From positions 558,001 to 622,000 of the forward strand of contig NZ_JAEMHL010000001.1 in NCBI RefSeq assembly GCF_016458305.1: a stretch of 64,000 nt of DNA. The letters are read 5' to 3'. The position numbers and the translations under genes were made by a program. A model generated the notes under the pieces. That model was not told the origin of the DNA and searched no databases. It saw nothing but the letters and a program-made list of their open reading frames with translations. The stretch comes from Geomonas anaerohicana. Its GTDB lineage: Bacteria; Desulfobacterota; Desulfuromonadia; Geobacterales; Geobacteraceae. Positions 51,075-58,518 of this stretch are shown piece after piece; the first letter of the stretch is position 1; each line of letters starts with the position of its first letter.

Positions 51075-52412
51075 TTATTCGATGCCCAGGAAGAGCCGGT
51101 ACACCTTTTCCGTGTCGCCCAGGGCGCGGGCGAGCGCTATCTTCGCCTCGGCGTGCTGTGCCAGCGCGTTCAGTTCGTTGTCGCGGGCCCGTGCCAGTGC
51201 GTCCTGCGCCGTGACCACTTCGATGTTGTTGGCGATGCCGTTTCTGAAGCGGTCGCCGGCGTACTGCAGTTCCCGTTCGGCAAGCTGCGCCCCTTCCCGC
51301 GCCGTGGCCACCTGGTCGGTGGCCGACGTCAGGTTCAACAGCGCCGCACGGATGTCCTGCTCCACCCCGAGCTTCAGGTCTGCGATCTGGCGCTGGTTGC
51401 GCTCGAGGCGGCTCTCCAGCTCCAGTCGCTCACCCTTGCGGTCGTAGTCGAACAGGTTCAGCACCATGTTGACCTGGAGCATGCCGCTCGGGTCGAGGTT
51501 ACTCATCTCCTGGCCGCTGGTGCCGTAGTTGCCGCTCACCACGATCTTCGGGAGGTAGCGCGAGCGGGACGCCTTGACCTGCTCCTCCAGTGAGGCGCGC
51601 TGGGCAAAGAGCGAGCGGTAATCGGGGCGGCGTTCCAGTGCGGCCTGGATTCCCTGCTCGATCTGTGGCGGCTCCAGGGGCTTGAAGGAGAGCTGGTCGG
51701 TGAGGGTGATGGGGGTGCCGAGGTCGATGCCGACGCTGCGGGCCAAGGCGAGCAGGGCGAGCTGCGCGTTGTTCCCGGTCACCATGAGGTTCTGGCGGTC
51801 GTTGGCGAGCTGCACCTGGGCACGCAGTACGTCCAGGCCGTCGGCAACGCCGGCGGCACGCTGGTCCCGGGCCAGCTTCTCCAGCACCTCCGAGGTCTGC
51901 ACCCGGCTGCGCGCCGTCGCGACCCGTGCCTCGGCGTAAGCCGCGTTCAGGTACTGCACCGTGACCAGCCGGATCACCTCACCACGCGCGTCGTGGTAGT
52001 CGGCGAGCCGCGCCTTCTTCTCCTGCTCGGCCGCCTTGATGGCGTGGTAAGTCTGCAGGTCGAGGATGCTCTGTTCGCCGTAGATGCGGAAGTCGTAGCT
52101 GGTGAAGGGACCCACCACGGCAGGGGAGTGGGGGAGGCTGATCCCCTGGGCGCGCAGGTTGCGGGTCTGCCATGCGAAGGGCGTCTCGATGCGCAGGTGC
52201 GGGAGGTAGCCGGCAAGTCTTCGTTCCCGTGTTCCTTCCGCCTCGTCCATTCGGGATCTCGCCAGTACGGCGTTCAGGTTGGTCTCCAGTCCGCGGGTGA
52301 TGGCCTGGTCCAGCGACAGCGCGAGCGGTGGGGCATCCTGGGCCAAAGCCTGCCTCCCCGCCAGGGCCAGCAGTAGGGATACGATCAACAGTTTCAAGGT
52401 CTTTGCGATCAT
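51075..52412 (-). CDS. TolC-family outer membrane efflux protein
   Basis: A 445-residue exported protein with signal MIAKTLKLLIVSLLLALAGRQALA. Two outer-membrane-efflux repeats with long helices (about 30-230 and 240-440) match the TolC/OprM pattern. Including a dedicated channel gene in the operon differs from E. coli, where ybhGFSR uses a separately encoded TolC. Confidence 0.92.
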   Translation of the reverse strand: MIAKTLKLLIVSLLLALAGRQALAQDAPPLALSLDQAITRGLETNLNAVLARSRMDEAEGTRERRLAGYLPHLRIETPFAWQTRNLRAQGISLPHSPAVVGPFTSYDFRIYGEQSILDLQTYHAIKAAEQEKKARLADYHDARGEVIRLVTVQYLNAAYAEARVATARSRVQTSEVLEKLARDQRAAGVADGLDVLRAQVQLANDRQNLMVTGNNAQLALLALARSVGIDLGTPITLTDQLSFKPLEPPQIEQGIQAALERRPDYRSLFAQRASLEEQVKASRSRYLPKIVVSGNYGTSGQEMSNLDPSGMLQVNMVLNLFDYDRKGERLELESRLERNQRQIADLKLGVEQDIRAALLNLTSATDQVATAREGAQLAERELQYAGDRFRNGIANNIEVVTAQDALARARDNELNALAQHAEAKIALARALGDTEKVYRLFLGIE

Positions 52413-52435
52413 GGCGTGTCCTTTGTCGCCTGCTG

Positions 52436-53071
52436 CTACTTGGAGCGGGCCCCGTCGACGAATACCTGGATGCTCCTCTTCAGGTTCTCCTCCAGGGGAT
52501 CGACCGGGTTGAGGGACCAGGTGATCATGGTGCCGAAAATGATGCGCTGGAACGATTGTGCGATGCTGAAGGCGTCGAGGTCGCTGCGTATCTCCCCGGA
52601 CTGCTGACGTCGCGCCATGACAGTGGCCAGTTGCCGGATGTTTCCTTCCATCGCCTCCGCCATCCGTTTCTGGACCGTCTCGTTGGCGAACACCGCGGTC
52701 ATCAGGCTCTGGATCAGCCCGGGGCTCTTTTCCTGCTCCATGGCCAGCGTCAGTGCCAGTTGCAATAAAAGCGGCGCGAGCGGGCGGTCCGAATCCCGGT
52801 TGGCAGCCACGAACTCCGCGACCCGCGCCATTTGCAGCTCACGGTATTCCAGCAGGACGCTTTCCTTGTTGTCGAAATAGTTGAAGAAGGTTCCCTTGCC
52901 CACGTCCGCGGCGGCGGTGATCGCCTCTATGGTGGTGGCGTTGATGCCCCTTTCCGCGAAGAGGCTGAGCGCGGCGCGAAAGATCCGTTCCCTGGTCTCC
53001 TCGCTCCTTTTCGCCCTGCGTCCGGATGGGCGCTGGGATGGGGACGTCTCCTTTTCCATGACGGTCGTCAT
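52436..53071 (-). CDS. TetR-family regulator of the efflux operon
   Basis: A 211-residue repressor. The N-terminal helix-turn-helix (ERIFRAALSLFAERGINATT, then DVGKGTFFNYFDNKESVL) lies at ~30-75, followed by an all-helical ligand domain. It is the first gene of the operon, with an AGGAGA site. Overlapping palindromes of GTCAA/TTGAC type just upstream are its likely operator. The E. coli counterpart is cecR (ybiH), which controls ybhGFSR. Confidence 0.93.
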   Translation of the reverse strand: MTTVMEKETSPSQRPSGRRAKRSEETRERIFRAALSLFAERGINATTIEAITAAADVGKGTFFNYFDNKESVLLEYRELQMARVAEFVAANRDSDRPLAPLLLQLALTLAMEQEKSPGLIQSLMTAVFANETVQKRMAEAMEGNIRQLATVMARRQQSGEIRSDLDAFSIAQSFQRIIFGTMITWSLNPVDPLEENLKRSIQVFVDGARSK

Positions 53072-53090
53072 CGCTGTTCTCCTGTTGTTT

Positions 53091-53127
53091 GTGACCGATG
53101 GTCAAGTTTGACTTTAAGTCACAATGT
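53091..53127 (-). promoter_or_regulatory. Candidate TetR operator, overlapping palindromes
   Basis: On the minus strand TGACTTAAAGTCA is followed with overlap by GTCAAACTTGAC and then a TTGACCATCGGTCA pair. Four TGAC-type half-sites alternate in orientation, 20-50 nt before the TetR gene. Confidence 0.5.
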
Positions 53128-53198
53128 GGGGAATGTCAAGAGGCAACTGGAAATAAGCATGGGAGGGGGTGATTGCGGGGGGGGGGATGAAAAACAAG

Positions 53199-53224
53199 AT
53201 GGGGGATGTCACCTGACACCCCCC
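53199..53224 (-). terminator. Intrinsic terminator after the OGT gene
   Basis: Stem TGGGGGGTGTCA/TGACATCCCCCA with a 2-nt loop, then a T-rich run (TCTTGTTTTT) on the minus strand, 30 nt after the glycosyltransferase stop. Confidence 0.75.
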
Positions 53225-53253
53225 ACCATTATCTTACCTGACTTGCTGATCTT

Positions 53254-54786
53254 TCATTTGCGGCAAAACCTGCTCCAGAGTTCCCGGTACGTGCTCTCAA
53301 GCCGCAGGGTAAAGGCCCGGCCGTCGCAGATGCTGCTGGAGGCCCAGAAGGGAAGCATTGAGCTGATGGTCTTTCTTTCCTCACTGTTGCGAGCCAGGGC
53401 CGCGGCTTTGTCGACATAATCGTCATGGTCTGAGGCGATCAGTTGCTCCAGTTCCAGCAAGTGCAGGAACGCGGCGGTTTGTCTCCCCACCGGCCGGTCG
53501 CCCGACAGTGTCACCACCGGGACCCCTGAATACAAGGCTTCACAGCTCGTCAGGCCACCGGAGTAGGGAAACGGGTCGAGTGCAATGTCGATGTCGCCGT
53601 ACTCCCTGAGCATGTCCGCATGGGATGAGCCGGGACGCAGGATGAGCTGTTCAGGAGTAATGTCATGGCTGCCAAAGAGGGTAACAATCTTTTCCCGGAC
53701 TTCCGGGGATGCCAGGGTATGCCATTTCAACAAGAGTTTCGATCCCTTCACCTCTTTCAGAATCCGGCTCCACGTGGAAGCGACCATGGGCGTGATCTTC
53801 GCCAAGTTGTTGAAAGAACCAAAGACAACGGTATTGTCTTCGCCCCTGGCACGGGCGGATTTTGGTGCATACCTCGGGGGGGCGTAACAAAAACGCGATC
53901 CCTCGAGGCGGATCACTTCTTCCGTGTACCATTTCTCCTCCCCGGCAGGGACGGTCCAGGCGTCGGTGAGGTGGTAATCCATGGCCGGTACGCCGGTGGT
54001 TCCGTGGAAGCCAAGCCAGGAGACCTGCACCGGAGCCGCACGCCGGGCAAAAACCCGGAGCCTGTTCATGGCGGTGTGGCCGGAGAGATCCACCAGGATA
54101 TCCACTCCATCCTTTTTTATGGCAGCATGCAAGGCGTCGTCGTCCCATCCTTCCACCTGTCGCCACTCCACGTGTTTTTGCAGGATCTGTGTCAGCCAGT
54201 TGTCCGGGCGGTTCGCCGTCGCGTAGCAGATGACGCGAAAGCCTTGCCGGTCATGGTTTTCCAGGATGGCTTGCAGGAAGTAACCGACCGGGTGTGGCCA
54301 CAGGTCCCCGGAGACGTACCCCACCGTGAGACGCTTTTCAGGGCGCAGATCGACGCCCTCGGCCTTGGTGGGCTCGATGCCGTCGCACTGCTGGCGATAC
54401 CAGCGTTGCGTCTCCGAGAAAATCGTTTGCAACGATTCCGATGCCGAATAGTACATGGAGAGGAGCAGGTTGGAGTGCACCGCCGGGAGGTGGGGATTCA
54501 ACTCCAGCGCCTTCCGGTAATGCGCTATGGCATCGTCCACCATCCCCTCGTGATTGAGGATGTTGCCGATGTTGTTCCATGCCTTGAAAAAGTCAGGATC
54601 AAGCCTCAGCGCTTCCTGGTAACAGGTTTTGGCTTCGTTCAGGCGAAACTGCGCGTTGAGGATGTTGCCAAGGAGGTTGTGCATCTCGGCCGATGCTTCC
54701 GACCTGATAGCATCGCGGGCCGCTGCTTCAGCTTCGGGAAGGCGATTGGACAGCAGAAGTTGTGTTATCCGCTCTAGGTTGGTCAT
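53254..54786 (-). CDS. TPR-containing O-GlcNAc transferase-like glycosyltransferase (GT41)
   Basis: A 510-residue cytoplasmic protein. Two or three TPR units occupy residues ~30-105 (LNEAKTCYQEALRLDP, DDAIAHYRKALELNP). The GT41 catalytic part follows with LTVGYVSGDLWPHPVGYF, DILVDLSGHTAMNRLRVFARRAAPVQVSWLGFHGTTG (read across ~195-230), FGSFNNLAKITP and LILRPGSS. Eukaryote-type OGTs add GlcNAc to Ser/Thr; bacterial members may modify flagellin or other proteins. ATG 54786 is preferred over 54810. No flagellar or surface-layer gene is adjacent, so the target is unknown. Confidence 0.88.
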   Translation of the reverse strand: MTNLERITQLLLSNRLPEAEAAARDAIRSEASAEMHNLLGNILNAQFRLNEAKTCYQEALRLDPDFFKAWNNIGNILNHEGMVDDAIAHYRKALELNPHLPAVHSNLLLSMYYSASESLQTIFSETQRWYRQQCDGIEPTKAEGVDLRPEKRLTVGYVSGDLWPHPVGYFLQAILENHDRQGFRVICYATANRPDNWLTQILQKHVEWRQVEGWDDDALHAAIKKDGVDILVDLSGHTAMNRLRVFARRAAPVQVSWLGFHGTTGVPAMDYHLTDAWTVPAGEEKWYTEEVIRLEGSRFCYAPPRYAPKSARARGEDNTVVFGSFNNLAKITPMVASTWSRILKEVKGSKLLLKWHTLASPEVREKIVTLFGSHDITPEQLILRPGSSHADMLREYGDIDIALDPFPYSGGLTSCEALYSGVPVVTLSGDRPVGRQTAAFLHLLELEQLIASDHDDYVDKAAALARNSEERKTISSMLPFWASSSICDGRAFTLRLESTYRELWSRFCRK

Positions 54787-54883
54787 GGAGGTTTCCCCCG
54801 GAGGAGTCATTGCAATCGGGGTATCCTATCATCTTTTCGGTCGGCAATCATCCTCCTTCGCAATAACCCTCGATGGTCCCCTG

Positions 54884-54928
54884 AAAAAAATGAATGGGGG
54901 GTGTCGCTCAAACAGTCCCCATTCATTA
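54884..54928 (-). terminator. Intrinsic terminator after the DDTDN fragment
   Basis: Stem AATGAATGGGG/CCCCATTCATT with a 17-nt loop and then a run of seven T on the minus strand. It begins at the stop codon of the short DDTDN reading frame. Confidence 0.7.
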
Positions 54929-55045
54929 CTACCTTTTGCCTTGCCTGCTTAGTCCGCTCCAGTCGTTCTCTTCATCCGAGGCCAGTTCGCCCGTGCCTCT
55001 GCTGACAGAATTATCCGTGTCGTCGATGGCAATCAGTATTCTCAT
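54929..55045 (-). pseudogene. N-terminal remnant of a DDTDN-type protein (TiaS-like N-terminus)
   Basis: Thirty-eight codons: MRILIAIDDTDNSVSRGTG, then GELASDEENDWSGLSRQGKR and a stop. The first 20 residues match the start of a DDTDN-type family known from Geobacter-like genomes whose N-terminus resembles the tRNA-Ile agmatinylcytidine synthetase fold. The rest of such a protein (over 200 residues) is missing. A terminator directly follows. It is probably a decayed gene; a functional 38-residue peptide is less likely. Confidence 0.4.
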
Positions 55046-55188
55046 GGCTGTCACTCTCTTAGAGGGAACCGAAAGCAAGGGTATTACTATAACACGTACT
55101 GGCAGGTGAACATCTGTCGCAGTAAGAAGTTGTCAGATTCTCTCTGAGTCGAGAAAGCAGGCAGGATAATGGAAGGGGGAAACGAAAA

Positions 55189-55217
55189 AAGGGTCGCAGC
55201 TTGCGCTGTGACCCTTG
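55189..55217 (-). terminator. Intrinsic terminator after tRNA-Asn
   Basis: Stem AAGGGTCACAGC/GCTGCGACCCTT with a short loop, then TTTT on the minus strand, 8 nt after the CCA end. Confidence 0.8.
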
Positions 55218-55224
55218 AAAATTT

Positions 55225-55300
55225 TGGCTCCCGAGGTAGGACTCGAACCTACGACACACGGATTAACAGTCCGCTGATCTACCGACTGATCTACTCGGGA
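55225..55300 (-). tRNA. tRNA-Asn (anticodon GTT)
   Basis: A 76-nt cloverleaf with encoded CCA. The acceptor stem is TCCCGAG/CTCGGGA, the anticodon loop is CTGTTAA (GTT), and the T-arm is GTAGG-TTCGAGT-CCTAC. It has its own promoter and terminator and is monocistronic. No integrated element abuts its 3' end. Confidence 0.97.
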
Positions 55301-55339
55301 ATACTGGTTTTCTTCGCCCTGTGCCGCGAAGAGATTACG

Positions 55340-55368
55340 TGTATAGCATAGCGGTTTTTCAGTGTCAA
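55340..55368 (-). promoter_or_regulatory. Sigma-70 promoter for tRNA-Asn
   Basis: On the minus strand a perfect TTGACA (55363-55368), 17-nt spacer and TATACA (55340-55345), about 32 nt before the tRNA. Confidence 0.8.
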
Positions 55369-55581
55369 TAATATTTCTGCAGCGTCTTGTCCCGAATCTT
55401 TCATTTTTCCGAGGTACTGATGACGCCATTTTCAGAGTCTCGCAGAAACGATTACTTGCGCTGGATGACATTGCCGCTTCCACAAAAGTGAAATGGGCGG
55501 TGGTGCGGGCGTTGACTTTCACGGCGACTGCACGATATATTCAAAACTTGCAATGTGTCAACTCCTGACCAAAGGACCCTC

Positions 55582-56211
55582 ATGACCCGGGAACTCGACA
55601 AGCTCTACCGCACTGCGGCGCTTCTGGCGCTGATCACCATCCTGTACAACATCCTGGAAGGGGTGGTTTCCGCCTGGTTCGGCTTCGAGGACGAGTCCCT
55701 GGCTCTCTTCGGCTTCGGCCTGGACTCCTTCGTCGAGGTCATCTCGGGAGCGGGGATCTGGCACATGGTGCGCCGCCAGCAGGAGAACCCGGAGCAGGCT
55801 CCTGACGAGTTCGAGCGCGTGGCGCTCAGGATCACCGGCGGCGGCTTCTACCTCCTTGCCGCGGGCCTCCTGCTCACCGCCGTCTACGACGCCTTGCACC
55901 GCCATGCACCCACCACCACCTTCTGGGGCATGGTGGTTTCCTGCATCTCCATCCTGTCCATGTGGCTGTTGATACGGCAGAAGGTCAAGGTGGGGACGGC
56001 CCTCGGCTCCCAAGCCATCCTGGCCGATGCCGCCTGCACCAGGGTATGTCTCTACCTTTCCGTCATCCTGCTCGTCTCCAGCGCCGGTTATTATCTCACC
56101 GGCATCGGCTGGCTCGATGCCGCCGGCGGTCTCGGCATCGGCTGGTTCTGCTTCAAGGAGGGAAAGGAGGCCTTCGACAAGGCGAAGGGTATCCCCTGTT
56201 CCTGCAGTTGA
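55582..56211 (+). CDS. CDF-like cation transporter membrane domain
   Basis: A 209-residue protein with about five to six membrane helices. The first two (ALLALITILYNILEGVVSAW, LALFGFGLDSFVEVISG) match the metal-site helices of cation diffusion facilitators, including the acidic ILEG and D-x-x-x-E (FGLDSFVEVI) positions. The C-terminal cytoplasmic domain of standard CDF proteins is absent. It ends in a CSCS tail with possible thiol ligands. An AAAGGA site precedes the ATG. Metal specificity is unknown. Confidence 0.78.
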   Translation: MTRELDKLYRTAALLALITILYNILEGVVSAWFGFEDESLALFGFGLDSFVEVISGAGIWHMVRRQQENPEQAPDEFERVALRITGGGFYLLAAGLLLTAVYDALHRHAPTTTFWGMVVSCISILSMWLLIRQKVKVGTALGSQAILADAACTRVCLYLSVILLVSSAGYYLTGIGWLDAAGGLGIGWFCFKEGKEAFDKAKGIPCSCS

Positions 56212-56220
56212 AGCTCTCCA

Positions 56221-56239
56221 GGTTAGCCGGTGGCTAACC
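56221..56239. terminator. Short perfect hairpin after the CDF-like gene
   Basis: GGTTAGCC and GGCTAACC with a 3-nt loop, 10 nt after the stop codon; the following sequence is C/T-rich without a clean T run. Confidence 0.35.
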
Positions 56240-56473
56240 CCGTTCCCCTTCTTCCCCTTCCACAGCATCTCCACTCCGCCCCCTAGACGCCGGGGCATCT
56301 GCCATTCTGCGCCTTAAACAACGGGAGCAGCGAACCATCCCGCACCCCCCGCTGCACCATTATCGCCGCCCGTAAAAAACGAAGGCGTTTTGTTGCGCAC
56401 GGGGGGGGAGGGTGGTAGTGTCTTAATGTGTATTGTCTGGACATGATCTTAATTGGAAGGAGGGAACGCTGAA

Positions 56474-56902
56474 ATGCTTGAAGAATTCAAGAAGTTCGCC
56501 GTGAAAGGTAATGTGCTCGATCTCGCCATCGCCGTCGTGCTCGGGGCCGCCTTCGGCAAGATCGTCACGTCTTTTGTCGCCGACATCATAACCCCGCCCA
56601 TCGGAAAACTGCTCGGCAACATCGATTTCGCCTCCCTGTTCATCAACCTCTCCGCCACGCCGGTTCGTTCCGTGGCCGAGGCCAAGGCGGCCGGCGTGCC
56701 GGTCATCGCCTACGGTCTCTTCCTCAACGCCGTCTTCGATTTCATCATCATCGCCTTTGCCCTCTTTCTCGTGGTGCGCCAGATCAACAGGCTGATGCCG
56801 GCGCCTCCCCCCCCGGTGACCACCAAGGAATGCCCGCGCTGCTGCACCATGATACCGATGAAGGCGAACCGCTGCCCCAACTGCACATCCGACCAGGAGT
56901 GA
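56474..56902 (+). CDS. mscL: Large-conductance mechanosensitive channel MscL with C-terminal zinc ribbon
   Basis: A 142-residue channel that opens under membrane tension to release solutes. It has the N-terminal amphipathic start [22 protein letters not shown]1 to about 45, a periplasmic loop and TM2 ([17 protein letters not shown] near 85-100). The end carries [18 protein letters not shown], a CxxC...CxxC zinc-ribbon-like set seen in some MscL homologues. ATG 56474 has GGAGGG before it. The two OmpA-type genes follow 28 nt later. Confidence 0.95.
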   Translation: MLEEFKKFAVKGNVLDLAIAVVLGAAFGKIVTSFVADIITPPIGKLLGNIDFASLFINLSATPVRSVAEAKAAGVPVIAYGLFLNAVFDFIIIAFALFLVVRQINRLMPAPPPPVTTKECPRCCTMIPMKANRCPNCTSDQE

Positions 56903-56930
56903 ATCCTGAAATAACACAGGAGGTAATCAG

Positions 56931-58220
56931 ATGAACAAGAAAGTGCTGTTTCTTCTCGCTCCGGCCTTGCTGCTGGGCGTCCACACCGCAGCCCGTGCCG
57001 AGGTAAAGGCGGAGAGCTTCTCCCTGTCACCCTACATCGGCGGGTACACCTTCATCGGCAAGGACCGTCTCGAGACCATGCCGGTGTACGGTCTGCGCGC
57101 CGGCTACAACCTCAGCAGGCACTTCGGGCTGGAAGCCGTCTTCGACTACGTCAACACGGAAGGGAAGAAAAACAGCGGCATCGGGGATGGCGTGGACGTG
57201 TACAACTACCATCTCGACGCCCTTTTCCACCTGATGCCGGAATCCCAGTTGGTGCCGTACCTCGCCATGGGCTTTGGCGGGCAGTCGAGGAAATATCCCA
57301 GCGGCGCCGACACCGATCACTCCACCTTCAACTATGGCCTGGGCGCCAAGTACTTCCTGAAGGACGCTCTCGCCATTCGGGGCGATGTGCGGCACCTGAT
57401 GCCGATGGGAGACGGCGAGAGGGTCCACAACCTCGAGTACACCGTCGGGATGGACTTCATCTTCGGCGGCGTCAAGGAAGCGCCCGTCGCCGTGGCAGCC
57501 CCCGCTCCCAAGCCGGAACCGGTGCCCGCACCGGTGGTTGTGCCGCCGCCCCCCGCGCTCCCGACCGACCAGTTGACCATCACACCTGCCTCGGTGACCA
57601 AGGGAGATAGGGTCACCTTGACCTGGACTTCCAGCAACGCGACCTCGTGCGCGATCGAGCCGGGTATCGGCCCGGTGCCGACTTCCGGTTCCATGTCGGT
57701 CACCCCCGCCCAAAGCGCCGACTACACCCTCGTCTGCAACGGCGCCGGCGGAACGGCGAAGAGTCTGGCCAAGGTCGACGTCGTGGCCCCGCCGCCTGCT
57801 CCCGCACCGGCACCCGTCGTGGCACCGCCGCCGCCTCCGCCGGTCGTGGTCCCGGTTGCCGAACCGGCCAAGCTGTGCAAGCCGGCGGTGATCAACATCA
57901 AGTTCGACACCAACAAGTCGGACATCAAGCCGCAGTACCACGATGAGCTCAAGGCCGTGGGCGCGTTCCTCAAGGAGTTCCCCCAGGCAAAAGGGACCAT
58001 CGAAGGTCACACCGACAACGTCGGCACCAAGGCGGCCAACATGAAACTGTCCCAGCGTCGCGCCGAGAGTGTGCGCAACTACCTGATCAAGAACTTCGAT
58101 GTGGCCCCCGATCGTATCAAGGCGGTCGGCTATGGTCCCACCAAACCGGTTGCCAGCAACAAGACCGCTGCCGGGAAACAGCAAAACCGCCGCATCGAGT
58201 CCAACTTCAGCTGCGAATAG
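56931..58220 (+). CDS. OmpA-family porin with Ig-like and peptidoglycan-binding domains
   Basis: A 429-residue outer-membrane protein. A signal peptide of 24 residues (ends AARA) is followed by an 8-strand-type beta-barrel to ~180 (SPYIGGYTFIG, LRAGYNLSRHFGLEAVF, VGMDFIFGGVKE). After a Pro/Ala linker comes an Ig-like domain (~215-285, VTLTWTSSNATSC), then a second Pro-rich linker and an OmpA C-terminal domain (~320-429) with GHTDNVGT and NRRIE. It ties outer membrane to cell wall. A terminator follows at 58243. Confidence 0.9.
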   Translation: MNKKVLFLLAPALLLGVHTAARAEVKAESFSLSPYIGGYTFIGKDRLETMPVYGLRAGYNLSRHFGLEAVFDYVNTEGKKNSGIGDGVDVYNYHLDALFHLMPESQLVPYLAMGFGGQSRKYPSGADTDHSTFNYGLGAKYFLKDALAIRGDVRHLMPMGDGERVHNLEYTVGMDFIFGGVKEAPVAVAAPAPKPEPVPAPVVVPPPPALPTDQLTITPASVTKGDRVTLTWTSSNATSCAIEPGIGPVPTSGSMSVTPAQSADYTLVCNGAGGTAKSLAKVDVVAPPPAPAPAPVVAPPPPPPVVVPVAEPAKLCKPAVINIKFDTNKSDIKPQYHDELKAVGAFLKEFPQAKGTIEGHTDNVGTKAANMKLSQRRAESVRNYLIKNFDVAPDRIKAVGYGPTKPVASNKTAAGKQQNRRIESNFSCE

Positions 58221-58242
58221 AATCAAGCTGAGCAGCAACAGG

Positions 58243-58277
58243 AAAAGGCGCTCCCAGCCTGGCGGGGGGCGCCTTTT
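58243..58277 (+). terminator. Intrinsic terminator after the first OmpA gene
   Basis: Stem AAAAGGCGC/GCGCCTTTT with a 17-nt loop that has further C/G pairing, followed by TTTTAAATTT on the plus strand. Confidence 0.8.
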
Positions 58278-58518
58278 AAATTTCCCTTATGTCTGTTTTC
58301 ACGACATCAGTTTCTTGCGCCGCGGTAAATGAGTGGTAGCCTTGGCGATGTGTTTTTTTCGGGCAGCCACAATATTCATGTGGCGCGAGCAACTACTCGC
58401 AAGAAGAGCCCGCTCTGTCTCACCCTCGCCTTCCGTTGCATCAGTATAACCGGGCCGTTGCCCGGAGTTCCCCAATGCATTCATCACAGTGAAGCCTAAA
58501 CAACATAGGAGGTGTCAG

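Noticed and set aside
54787-55224. Integration (att) site or mobile element beside tRNA-Asn
   Set aside because: No integrase gene, no duplicated tRNA 3' end and no transposase were found around the tRNA; only terminators and the DDTDN remnant lie there.
58278-58518. Possible riboswitch or small gene between the two OmpA genes
   Set aside because: Apart from the terminator and the ribosome site of the second gene, no conserved RNA core and no frame with a start signal was found.
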